DNA from: Prochlorococcus sp. AG-469-F22
GTDB lineage: Bacteria > Cyanobacteriota > Cyanobacteriia > PCC-6307 > Cyanobiaceae
Length of the DNA stretch: 37,041 nt
Direction: 5' to 3'
NCBI GenBank assembly: GCA_003211655.1
Contig: QCSC01000008.1
Span: 1 to 37,041 of the forward strand
The translations under genes and the position numbers were made by a program. Position 1 is the stretch's first letter; every line of letters starts with the position of its first letter. This document shows, piece by piece, positions 6,883 through 13,230 of the stretch. A model generated the notes under the pieces. That model worked only from the letters and a program-made list of their open reading frames with translations, ran no database searches and was not told the DNA's origin.

Positions 6883-8169
6883 ATGAAACTCTTCCAACAA
6901 ATATTGGTTGCGAGTGCATCAGTCGGCTTAATTGCTCCGATAGGTGTTCAAGCTAATAGTATTAATATTGAAGGTATGAATAACTACTCAAGTAGTAAGT
7001 CATCTTCAAAAAAACAACAATTTAATAGTAAAACTTTTGCAAATGAACTTGTAACAGTCAATGAGAAAATTGATGGTTTAGAAACTCAACTTAATGAGTT
7101 TGAAGCCGGTGGTTTCTCTGATACCACAACTTTAGACGGTAAAGTTAACTTTACTGTTGGTGCTCTTTCTTATGATGGTGCTGGAACTGATACTGTTTCT
7201 AATGAAGCTGCTCTTTTTCAGTACATGTGGCAAGGTAACCTGAATACAAGTTTTACTGGAGACGATAATCTTTACGTAAGACTTAAATCAGGTAATGCTT
7301 CTTCTTGGACTAAAGACAAAGACCATGGTACTTATCTAAGTTCCTCAAAAGGTAATTCAGACGTTTTAAAAATAGACAAAATTTGGTATTCATTCCCAGT
7401 TGGCGAAAGTAATACAATTTTTGTTGGTCCTAAGATCGAAAACTATTATATGCATGGAACTTCTCCATCAATTTATAAACCAGTGTTAAAAGCATTCACT
7501 TTAGGTGGTAATGCCGCTGCTTATGGTGCAAGTACAGATACAGGAGCAGGTTGGGTTTATAGAGGTGAGAATGGATTTGCAGTTAGTTCAAACATAGGAA
7601 CTAAATCAAAAACAACTCAAAAAGATAGTGATGGTAATTACATTGAATCAGGACTTCTTACAGGTGAATCAAAGACAAGTTGGGCTACTCAAGTTGGACT
7701 TACAAAAGAACAGTATGCTGTTTCTTTGATGCTCAATTTGAAGTACAACGGTTGGAGTGATAGTTATTTTACTGCTGGATCTGCTCAAACTGGAAACACT
7801 ACTAACTATGGTTTAAGAGCATGGTGGAGACCTCTTGAAACTGGAACTGCTACTCCTGAAGTTTCTTTTGGTTATGATATAACATCTATCGATGATGTTG
7901 ATGATAGCGTAGATCAAACTGATGCTTACTTTGTAGGTTTAAGTTGGTTAGATACATTCAACGCTGATGATCGTATCGGAATCGCTTTTGGACAGCCGCA
8001 AACTAGAGAAGATAATGATGCTGATCCTTTCATGTGGGAAGCATATTATTCTTACAAGGTTAATGATTCAGTAACAGTAACTCCAACAATCTTTGCTGCA
8101 TCTGATGCTAATGGAACAGATGGTGAAGATTATACCGGTGCTGTAATCGAGACTCAATTCAAGTTCTAA
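6883..8169 (+). CDS. som: Outer membrane porin (Som family)
   Basis: A 428-aa outer membrane beta-barrel protein. Residues 1-24 are a signal peptide (MKLFQQILVASASVGLIAPI, then GVQA). Residues about 37-76 form a Ser/Lys-rich linker and short heptad-like helix (VTVNEKIDGLETQLNEFEAG). From about residue 78 the chain alternates aromatic and hydrophilic residues as in barrel strands, ending ETQFKF with the terminal Phe needed for outer membrane insertion. Unlike the longer Som proteins of Synechococcus there is no clear SLH domain between signal and coiled coil. It has a strong GAGG ribosome site inside a Yfr1-complementary sequence and a strong terminator. It is probably the main diffusion channel for small solutes, including iron complexes. 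Confidence 0.88.
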   Translation: MKLFQQILVASASVGLIAPIGVQANSINIEGMNNYSSSKSSSKKQQFNSKTFANELVTVNEKIDGLETQLNEFEAGGFSDTTTLDGKVNFTVGALSYDGAGTDTVSNEAALFQYMWQGNLNTSFTGDDNLYVRLKSGNASSWTKDKDHGTYLSSSKGNSDVLKIDKIWYSFPVGESNTIFVGPKIENYYMHGTSPSIYKPVLKAFTLGGNAAAYGASTDTGAGWVYRGENGFAVSSNIGTKSKTTQKDSDGNYIESGLLTGESKTSWATQVGLTKEQYAVSLMLNLKYNGWSDSYFTAGSAQTGNTTNYGLRAWWRPLETGTATPEVSFGYDITSIDDVDDSVDQTDAYFVGLSWLDTFNADDRIGIAFGQPQTREDNDADPFMWEAYYSYKVNDSVTVTPTIFAASDANGTDGEDYTGAVIETQFKF

Positions 8170-8188
8170 ATTTAACTTAAATTGTATT

Positions 8189-8217
8189 AAAAAACACCCT
8201 GTAAAGGGTGTTTTTTT
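8189..8217 (+). terminator. Rho-independent terminator of the porin gene
   Basis: AAAACACCCT (8191-8200) and AGGGTG followed by T residues (8205-8217) form a 10-bp stem with a GTAA loop and a T tract. It lies about 20 bases after the porin stop. Confidence 0.9.
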
Positions 8218-8246
8218 ATGTCTCTAAATTAAATTTAAACTATATG

Positions 8247-8270
8247 AAAAAAATCCTGAAAAGGACGTTT
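8247..8270 (-). terminator. Probable terminator of the small secreted protein gene
   Basis: On the minus strand TCCT (8265-8262) and AGGA (8257-8254) form a short stem with flanking A/T pairs and a bulge, followed by a 7-T run (8253-8247). It lies 16 bases after the stop of the minus-strand gene. The stem is short, so the call is tentative. Confidence 0.4.
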
Positions 8271-8285
8271 TGGTTTTACTAAATT

Positions 8286-8525
8286 TTACCAGCAATTTTC
8301 TCCCTCTCCGATAGGGATACAGGCACTTGATTTAGCAGCTTCATCAGCTAATTTTTGGGCTGCTTCATCCAATATAAAATCTGAGTTAACCGGCATATCA
8401 GTATTCCATTCTTTTAAACCTCCCATATCATTTTCCCCTGCTTTTAAGGAAATATCCTCTGTTGCCGCTATAGAAAGGGCACTTGTTGCTGCTATAAATA
8501 ATGCTACGGCATTTCTTTTTGGCAT
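8286..8525 (-). CDS. Small secreted protein (79 aa) within the iron gene block
   Basis: A 79-aa protein with a signal peptide of about 21 residues (MPKRNAVALFIAATSALSIA, cleavage likely after ATA or nearby). The mature part is acidic, with a helix (DEAAQKLADEAAKSSA) and a tail carrying two cysteines eight residues apart (CIPIGEGENCW) that could form a disulphide or a metal site. I know no domain for it. It lies between the porin and piuC genes and has the 13-mer ATGTATAAAATGT about 60 bases upstream, shared with the porin promoter, so a role in the iron response is a reasonable but unproven guess. Confidence 0.65.
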   Translation of the reverse strand: MPKRNAVALFIAATSALSIAATEDISLKAGENDMGGLKEWNTDMPVNSDFILDEAAQKLADEAAKSSACIPIGEGENCW

Positions 8526-8582
8526 TTTAAATTTATACTTAACTATTTATATATTAAATAATTGAAAAACTAATTTCTACAT

Positions 8583-8599
8583 CATGTATAAAATGTTTC
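8583..8599. promoter_or_regulatory. Candidate operator upstream of the small secreted protein gene
   Basis: CATGTATAAAATGTTTC lies between the end of piuC (8601) and the start of the 79-aa gene (8525). Its 13-mer ATGTATAAAATGT (8584-8596) is identical to one upstream of the porin gene. See also 999-1016 and 9269-9309. Confidence 0.35.
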
Positions 8600-8600
8600 T

Positions 8601-9266
8601 TTAGTTGCCAAGCAATCTAAGAAAGTTTGAATAAGATTTAAAAACTAAATCAAGTTCGTCTGATCTCCCATTCTTAGCTAGCAGTCCTCTAGCACCTGCA
8701 TCAAGATCAAATAAATACTCTCTTTCTTCAATTGATTTAACATAACTTTCAATCCATCCAACACATACTAATCTTTCCCCATTTCTTATCTCCTTAACTG
8801 AATGTAAATAAGTACTTGGATAAATAATCATCTCACCGGCATTTAGCTTAATTTTTTTCTCAGAATTAATTGTTTCTATTACTAATTCTCCACCTTCATA
8901 GGTATCTTTATTCGTTAATGAAATAGTAAAAGATAAATCTGATCTCCCTGAAGACATAAATGGATTATCAATATGTCTGCCATAACTCATATTTTGCGTT
9001 GATTTGGTGAACATTGTTCCATGGATTATTTTCGGCAGTGAAAAACTCTTAATTAGGGAGTTAGCCAGGATCTTTTTATTAATTAATTGAGAATATTTTT
9101 TTGCAATTTCTGAATTTCTATTTAATTGCAAATTATTTTTTACTTTTGAAGCATGGCTTCCCGCGGTCTTTTTCCCATCTTCCCAAAGCTTATTTTGTTT
9201 ATTTATATTGTTATTTAATATTTCTATTTCCTCTTCATTAAGTAGCTGGTGCGTTAAATAATTCAT
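8601..9266 (-). CDS. piuC: Fe(II)/2-oxoglutarate dioxygenase, PiuC/PKHD type
   Basis: A 221-aa dioxygenase of the PKHD/prolyl hydroxylase-like family. The iron ligands are His98 and Asp100 (SYGRHIDNPFM) and His155 (YPSTYLHSV), and the 2-oxoglutarate-binding Arg165 is in GERLVCVGW. Length matches the YbiX/PiuC family, which is often linked to iron-uptake genes; its substrate is not known. It is divergent from idiA, sharing a 93-bp region with two ATGTAT-type motifs, consistent with iron-controlled expression. Confidence 0.9.
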   Translation of the reverse strand: MNYLTHQLLNEEEIEILNNNINKQNKLWEDGKKTAGSHASKVKNNLQLNRNSEIAKKYSQLINKKILANSLIKSFSLPKIIHGTMFTKSTQNMSYGRHIDNPFMSSGRSDLSFTISLTNKDTYEGGELVIETINSEKKIKLNAGEMIIYPSTYLHSVKEIRNGERLVCVGWIESYVKSIEEREYLFDLDAGARGLLAKNGRSDELDLVFKSYSNFLRLLGN

Positions 9267-9268
9267 TT

Positions 9269-9309
9269 TATGTATTAAAAATGATACAAGGCCATGTATA
9301 GAAAATGTC
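9269..9309. promoter_or_regulatory. Shared piuC/idiA control region with two ATGTAT-type motifs
   Basis: The 93-bp divergent spacer carries TATGTATTAAAAATGATAC (9269-9287) and CATGTATAGAAAATGTC (9293-9309), both close variants of the motif found upstream of the porin and isiB genes. A TATATA -10-like box for idiA follows at 9333-9338. An iron-responsive regulator is a candidate, but I cannot tell whether it is Fur or another protein. Confidence 0.4.
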
Positions 9310-9359
9310 TTTTAGGATTCTTGCTCGTTGGATATATATAAAGTAACCATAGATACTAT

Positions 9360-10391
9360 TTGACAAAAGTGCAAAAACTAAAAAGACTTTTTTATTCAGC
9401 TTTGACTCTTACTTTCTTATTGAATACAAATATACCTGTTAACTCAACTGAAAAAGAAGTGAAGGTTTATTCAGGAAGGCACTATAATACTGATAGAGGA
9501 GTTTATAAGAAATTTGCAGAAGAAACTGGGATAAAAGTAAGACTTATTGAAGCTGCAGGGATATCTTTAATTGAAAGATTAAAAAGAGAAGGAAAAAATT
9601 CTCAAGCAGATTTAATTTTGCTTGTTGATGCAGCAAGAATAACTAATGCTGCAAAAGCAGGTTTGCTGCAAAGAATTGACTCATTAAATTTAGAGAACGA
9701 TGTTCCTGATGGTTTGAAAGATCCAAGAAAGGAATGGTATGCACTAACTAGAAGGGTCAGGGTCATGGTTGCCAATCCAAAAGTTGTTGATGTTAATAAA
9801 ATAAGGGATTATACGGATCTAGCTGATCCCTCTTTAAAAGGGAAAGTGTGTTTAAGAAATAGAAAAAGTCCTTACAACCAATCTCTTGTAGCTAATCAAA
9901 TAGTTAATAAAGGTGAGTCTGAAACTAAAGCTTGGTTAAGTGGAATGATTTCAAATGTTTCTAAACCTTTCTTCCCCGGAGATATTGCAATAGTAAGAGC
10001 AGTTTCCAAGAAAAAATGTGGTGTCGGGATTGTCAATCACTACTATGTTGCAAGAATGCTTGCTGGCGTTAATGGAAGAAGAGATGCTTTGTATGCAAAA
10101 AAAACGTCTGTTATTACACCAAATCCTGCACACGTAAACATTAGTGCTGGAGGTATTGCTAGATATGCAACTAACAAATCTGAAGCTGTAAAATTGCTTG
10201 AATTTTTAGCCTCTCCGAAAGGAAGTAAGGGCTTAGCAGCTCCTACTTTTGAACATCCTTTAAAAGAAGTCAATCAAAATGAAATAGTCAAAAACTTTGG
10301 GGAGTTTACTGCTGATACAGTCACTGTAGATGAGTTAGGTGAAAATAATTCTCTAGCAATCAAAATGATGAAAGAAGCAGGTTGGAATTAA
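9360..10391 (+). CDS. idiA: Ferric iron ABC transporter substrate-binding protein
   Basis: A 343-aa periplasmic Fe(III)-binding protein of the IdiA/FutA/AfuA family, which delivers iron to the FutBC permease. Residues 1-29 are a signal peptide. The family signature VYSGRHYNTD (36-45) contains ligands His41 and Tyr42, and the paired tyrosines Tyr228-Tyr229 in NHYYVARM are the other phenolate ligands. Length is normal. Start is TTG at 9360 (GTG at 9369 is an alternative). The permease and ATPase genes are not adjacent. It is divergent from piuC with a shared regulatory region. Confidence 0.95.
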   Translation: MTKVQKLKRLFYSALTLTFLLNTNIPVNSTEKEVKVYSGRHYNTDRGVYKKFAEETGIKVRLIEAAGISLIERLKREGKNSQADLILLVDAARITNAAKAGLLQRIDSLNLENDVPDGLKDPRKEWYALTRRVRVMVANPKVVDVNKIRDYTDLADPSLKGKVCLRNRKSPYNQSLVANQIVNKGESETKAWLSGMISNVSKPFFPGDIAIVRAVSKKKCGVGIVNHYYVARMLAGVNGRRDALYAKKTSVITPNPAHVNISAGGIARYATNKSEAVKLLEFLASPKGSKGLAAPTFEHPLKEVNQNEIVKNFGEFTADTVTVDELGENNSLAIKMMKEAGWN

Positions 10392-10447
10392 TAAGTAAGA
10401 TATAATAAATTAAACGAATTTATAAATTTTATTTATTATTTTATTGC

Positions 10448-10532
10448 GGAGAGGTGGCTGAGTGGTCGAAAGCGAACGACTCGAAATCGTTTAATAGGCA
10501 ACTATTCGTGGGTTCGAATCCCACCCTCTCCG
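10448..10532 (+). tRNA. tRNA-Ser (anticodon CGA)
   Basis: An 85-nt class II tRNA. The acceptor stem GGAGAGG (10448-10454) pairs with CCTCTCC (10525-10531), with discriminator G. The anticodon stem AACGA/TCGTT encloses loop CTCGAAA, giving anticodon CGA for UCG codons. A long variable arm (TAATAGGCAACTATTC) and a standard T loop GGTTCGAATCC are present. CCA is not encoded. It marks the left edge of the accessory-looking region, and tRNA-Ser genes are common integration targets in Prochlorococcus. Confidence 0.97.
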
Positions 10533-10833
10533 TTTATTTTTAGATCCTTATACCTTTTGTTGCGGTAATTAATCCTCCAAAATAGCTGCAAATAAAAGAT
10601 GGTTGATTAATAATAGATTTAAAAGTTTATATTTCTATTTTGAAATTAACGCTATAACTAGGAATAAAATTTGGTGGATAAATGTGGTTTACCCTTAAAA
10701 TTATGTGGTAGAAAATTCCCTATGTGGTCGAAAGAAATACTTTTACGACTTGGCTTCGATTCAGATGACACCCTATTAATCTATTAAAGGAAAGAATGAT
10801 TTGGTGAATTACTTTTTGAGGTGTGGTAGATAT
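10533..10833. other. Non-coding stretch after tRNA-Ser with ATGTGGT repeats and a tRNA-like fragment
   Basis: No convincing gene is visible. ATGTGGT occurs at 10682-10688, 10703-10709 and 10722-10728, spaced 21 and 19 bases (about two helical turns), with a related GTGTGGT at 10821-10827. The third copy continues as GTGGTCGAAAG (10724-10734), identical to 11 bases of the tRNA-Ser D arm, and about 20 bases later GGCTTCGATTC resembles a T loop. This could be a decayed tRNA fragment left by an integration event, or chance. Confidence 0.35.
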
Positions 10834-10989
10834 TCAATCTCTAATTTTCCTCCACCTGTTAAATATATATCCCATATAGATTTCTTGCATATAATTCTTT
10901 GCACCATTCTCTAATACATTTTTTGAAAATTTATTGTTGAACTTTCCACTTTCTAGTAATTCTTTTTCCCAATCTATTTCTTCTTTCAT
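10834..10989 (-). CDS. Small hypothetical protein (51 aa)
   Basis: ATG at 10989 opens 51 codons ending TGA at 10834. The protein is charged at the start (MKEEIDWEKELLESGKFNNK) and aromatic/basic at the end (IFNRWRKIRD). The start overlaps the stop of the 60-aa gene as ATGA, a coupling pattern that supports both being real genes. No family recognised. The WEKELLE opening loosely resembles WQKEFLE of the upstream partner, which might indicate a related origin. Confidence 0.45.
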   Translation of the reverse strand: MKEEIDWEKELLESGKFNNKFSKNVLENGAKNYMQEIYMGYIFNRWRKIRD

Positions 10990-11168
10990 TGTTTCTGCTG
11001 CTCTTGTATTTTCTTCAATCTTTCGTATTCAACGTGCAGAACACCTAAACGCCAACCACCTTTCAATCCTTTTACACCCCCTATTAAGAGTTTTGCATCT
11101 GAAGGCGAATGTGCCTTGATTTCCAAGAATTCTTTCTGCCAAGAGGTGTCATCCCATTTAGTGCTCAT
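10986..11168 (-). CDS. Small hypothetical protein (60 aa)
   Basis: A 60-aa soluble protein. It starts MSTKWDDTSWQKEFLEIKAH, has a glycine-rich middle (LLIGGVKGLKGGWRLGVLH) and a charged helical end (EYERLKKIQEQQKQ). I recognise no domain. It overlaps the next gene by 4 bases (ATGA). Small overlapping genes of this kind beside a tRNA gene are typical of phage-derived or mobile cargo DNA, but nothing in the sequence proves that origin. Confidence 0.45.
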   Translation of the reverse strand: MSTKWDDTSWQKEFLEIKAHSPSDAKLLIGGVKGLKGGWRLGVLHVEYERLKKIQEQQKQ

Positions 11169-11242
11169 ATTTTCTCTCCATACTTTTTGAAATCATCCAA
11201 AGAATTTACAACTATGCTCTTGTAATCACTAGGAAACCTTTG

Positions 11243-11368
11243 TTAAATTATATCTGGGATTTTTAACCAATCTGGATAGGGATTTTGTAAATAAAAGATT
11301 ACTTCTTTCATTTCCTTCAAAACAATATAATTAAATAATCCTCCTTCATAATTATGTTCTTTATTCAT
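11243..11368 (-). CDS. Very small hypothetical protein (41 aa)
   Basis: ATG at 11368, stop TAA at 11243. The peptide begins MNKEHNYEGGLFNYIVLKEM and ends NPYPDWLKIPDII. There is no clear ribosome site and no recognised family. It may be a remnant of a larger gene. It lies between the 60-aa and 134-aa genes on the same strand. Confidence 0.3.
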   Translation of the reverse strand: MNKEHNYEGGLFNYIVLKEMKEVIFYLQNPYPDWLKIPDII

Positions 11369-11426
11369 TTTATTAATGTCTCAACTTGCTCTGTTTCTTC
11401 TGAAGGAAAATATGAATTATCATCAC

Positions 11427-11831
11427 TTAGTGAAAATATTCTTCTTCTTCATCACTAAGTGAATTTGAATCAACCTCATCAAAACTTTTAGTTTGTTTAT
11501 TCCATTCAAAATATTCAACATCACTTCCTTCACATTCCAATAATTCTCCAAGTTCTAATGTCTCTGGATTTATTTGGTATTTACAAGTTTTTAAAGTATC
11601 AAGACGAATATCTAATTTCTCTAATTCTTTATCTTCAAGATATTGTTTTAGGTAATCAAAAATATCTTCAGTTTCTTTAAAATTCCCAAATTTAGGAGTG
11701 AAAGTAAAACCATCATCATATCCAATTGCTACATCTATACATTTTTTTTTAAAGAATGAAAATTCTGGCGAATGAATGTCAGGATATAAATTCCCGACTC
11801 CAAATTTCTCTATTTTCCTTTGTTCAGTCAT
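11427..11831 (-). CDS. Acidic hypothetical protein (134 aa)
   Basis: A 134-aa soluble, strongly acidic protein. The N-terminal half has mixed strands (YPDIHSPEFSFFKKKC, VAIGYDDGFTFTPKFG). A central charged helix follows (YLKQYLEDKELEKLDIRLD), and the C terminus is an acidic tail (SLSDEEEEYFH). No family recognised. It is the longest gene of the region between tRNA-Ser and cobQ and is on the same strand as the smaller genes beside it. Acidic tails like this occur in DNA-mimic and chaperone-like proteins, but no function can be assigned. Confidence 0.55.
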   Translation of the reverse strand: MTEQRKIEKFGVGNLYPDIHSPEFSFFKKKCIDVAIGYDDGFTFTPKFGNFKETEDIFDYLKQYLEDKELEKLDIRLDTLKTCKYQINPETLELGELLECEGSDVEYFEWNKQTKSFDEVDSNSLSDEEEEYFH

Positions 11832-12078
11832 ATTTAAATTTTTTATTTTTTTAATTTTAAAGAACCTGTCAATAAATTTTCCACTGTTCTTAATAATGTG
11901 GTGGTTCTGATTCTTCTAGGGGGAAATAGGTATCATCATCGTTATCTTTTTTCTTCTGCCTAAAATATTCTTCTGATGTATCTTTTCCATCATTATCGTA
12001 ATTGCATATTTTAATTGACAAGATTATTCTTTGATCAAATTAATATAATCATTTTGCCAGATATCCAACTTTTGTCTT

Positions 12079-12218
12079 TTACTCTTTACCTTTAAATAAA
12101 TCAATCTTGATATCAAAGGTGACGACGATTCCAATACTTATAAGGAATAATCCAATTGCAATTTGAGGTGAAGGTAAAACTAAAAAATACTCATTACCAA
12201 TAATCCTATCGAATCCAT
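12079..12218 (-). pseudogene. Possible broken gene for a small membrane protein
   Basis: From ATG at 12218 the frame reads a hydrophobic MDSIGLLVMSIF and stops at 12180. The neighbouring frame, entered by a one-base shift at a 6-T run, continues with LPSPQIAIGLFLISIGIVVT and a charged DIKIDLFKGKE end at 12079. The second part looks like a membrane helix of a real protein. Alternatively the downstream frame extends upstream without any usual start codon. This is a frameshifted gene, a remnant, or a base-call error in the T run. Confidence 0.3.
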
Positions 12219-12276
12219 TCCAGTATCGATGAAAGATTGAGTAATATTAAATTTGAATAAACCAGCACATTTAAAT

Positions 12277-12468
12277 ATGTCACATGTAGAAAATGATCTT
12301 GATATCTATGCAGTAGGCAATGCAAATACTCAAAGACAAGAGAATGAGATTGCAACAATTATGAGAAAACGTAATTCTGCGGGGTGGAAGTTAATCTCAA
12401 CAAACACGGCAATAGTAGATACTAAAAATCAGTTTTCAAATCTTTACCTATTTTGGGAAAAGAAATAG
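12277..12468 (+). CDS. Small protein resembling DUF4177 (63 aa)
   Basis: The 63-aa protein starts MSHVENDLDIYAVGNANTQR. Its core ENEIATIMRKRNSAGWKLIS and the ending NLYLFWEKK resemble the DUF4177-type fold, where a helix with GW is followed by a strand ending in an aromatic-rich F/W-E/K motif. The ATG at 12277 is preferred; a TTG at 12253 would add eight residues. It lies just before the Yfr1-like RNA gene, on the same strand. Function unknown; the family comparison is from memory and moderate. Confidence 0.5.
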   Translation: MSHVENDLDIYAVGNANTQRQENEIATIMRKRNSAGWKLISTNTAIVDTKNQFSNLYLFWEKK

Positions 12469-12514
12469 TGTTAACACTACACTGAATTGAGATCTTTTCT
12501 ATTAGATTAATATC

Positions 12515-12586
12515 ATCTGAAACTCCTCACACACTAATTTCTGATACTAAACGCCCCGATTCTTAAGAATTAGGGTGTTTTTTTTT
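12515..12586 (+). ncRNA. yfr1: Yfr1-like small regulatory RNA
   Basis: ACTCCTCACAC (12522-12532) is the sequence element conserved in cyanobacterial Yfr1. It lies in the loop of a weak stem: ATC (12515-12517) with GAT (12543-12545), and GAAA (12519-12522) with TTTC (12538-12541), with one T-T mismatch. The 3' end is a terminator: AACGCCC (12550-12556) with GGGTGTT (12573-12579), an inner ATTCTTAAGAAT palindrome, and a 9-T run. A -10-like TAATAT (12508-12513) and a -35-like TTGAGA (12487-12492) precede it. The exact 5' end is unknown. Yfr1 acts by pairing to ribosome sites of porin mRNAs. Confidence 0.85.
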
Positions 12587-12693
12587 AATTCAATTAAGTA
12601 TTTAATTTAAGGTCGTAACTGGTAAATGCGACAATTAAGTAATATTACTCACCCCCTTCCACGAAAAAGAAATATGTGACATATTATAAAAGC

Positions 12694-12788
12694 GTGTGTA
12701 GGAGAGGTTTTACTAAAAAAGTGGAAACAAGGAAACACTTGATTTGGTAAAACCAGAAAAGACCTTTAGAAATAGAGGTCTTTTTTTT
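12694..12788 (+). ncRNA. yfr2: Yfr2 / Cyano-1 family small RNA
   Basis: The outer stem GGTTTTAC (12706-12713) pairs with GTAAAACC (12747-12754). The inner stem AGTG (12720-12723) pairs with CACT (12736-12739) around the loop GAAACAAGGAAA. The GGAGAGG lead and the GGAAACAAGGAAAC loop are what I remember of the Yfr2 family. The terminator AAGACCT/AGGTCTT (about 12759-12781) is followed by 8 T. A -10 box TATTAT (12682-12687) predicts a 5' end near 12694. It lies about 110 bases after the Yfr1-like gene and 190 bases before the ferredoxin gene. The family is abundant in marine picocyanobacteria; its targets are largely unknown. Confidence 0.82.
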
Positions 12789-12978
12789 ATGCAAACTCAC
12801 TACTTTTTTTTACTTTCCTATATAGTCCAAAGTGTTCCCTATACATTCCAATAATGTGTTGGTGTATATGCCTTTGTTACTCAAAAATAAGTTTCATATA
12901 CTCCAGTATCTACCAATGATGAGTGAGATGTAATTTCATTCTCTTCGTTTTTATCCTTATTAAAAAAAATTAAATAAT

Positions 12979-13230
12979 TTAATTTTCCCAGAAAGGGTCA
13001 GTTGTAAAAGAAACGCTTAATGAACAATCTTTTTTACTTTGAATATTGCTTATACAAGCTCTCACAGTTTCTCCATTAACATCTATTTCACAGGCTCCAC
13101 AACTCCCCGTTAAACATCCGGTTGGAATTTCTAAACCTACCTTTTCAGCAATTGAAAACCAATCGTCTCCTTCTGAGGCATATGTCTCGATGTTATTTGG
13201 CCATATAATTTTAATTTTTGATTGTTTCAA
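12979..13230 (-). CDS. 2Fe-2S ferredoxin-like protein (83 aa)
   Basis: A small soluble iron-sulphur protein. Cys39, Cys44 and Cys47 (GCLTGSCGAC) plus Cys59 (VRAC) give C-x4-C-x2-C-x11-C. The last spacing is shorter than in photosynthetic PetF ferredoxins and matches the plant-type cluster of molybdenum hydroxylase small subunits, so this is not the main photosynthetic ferredoxin. Start is TTG, overlapping the cobQ stop (TTGA), indicating translational coupling with cobQ. Role unknown; an electron carrier for a cobalamin-related step is only a guess from position. Confidence 0.82.
   Translation of the reverse strand: MKQSKIKIIWPNNIETYASEGDDWFSIAEKVGLEIPTGCLTGSCGACEIDVNGETVRACISNIQSKKDCSLSVSFTTDPFWEN

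Noticed and set aside
10043-10273. Minus-strand frame within idiA
   Set aside because: It lies wholly inside the well-supported idiA gene in another frame and has no recognisable protein sequence; the sense gene explains the open frame.
10934-11119. 61-codon plus-strand frame opposite the 51- and 60-aa genes
   Set aside because: The minus-strand pair has ATGA coupling and more protein-like composition; the plus frame is Ser/Phe/Leu-biased in the way antisense frames are.
10448-12978. A complete mobile element (integrase, transposase, IS) after tRNA-Ser
   Set aside because: No recombinase gene, no terminal inverted repeats and no clear tRNA 3'-end direct repeat were found; only small unassigned genes.
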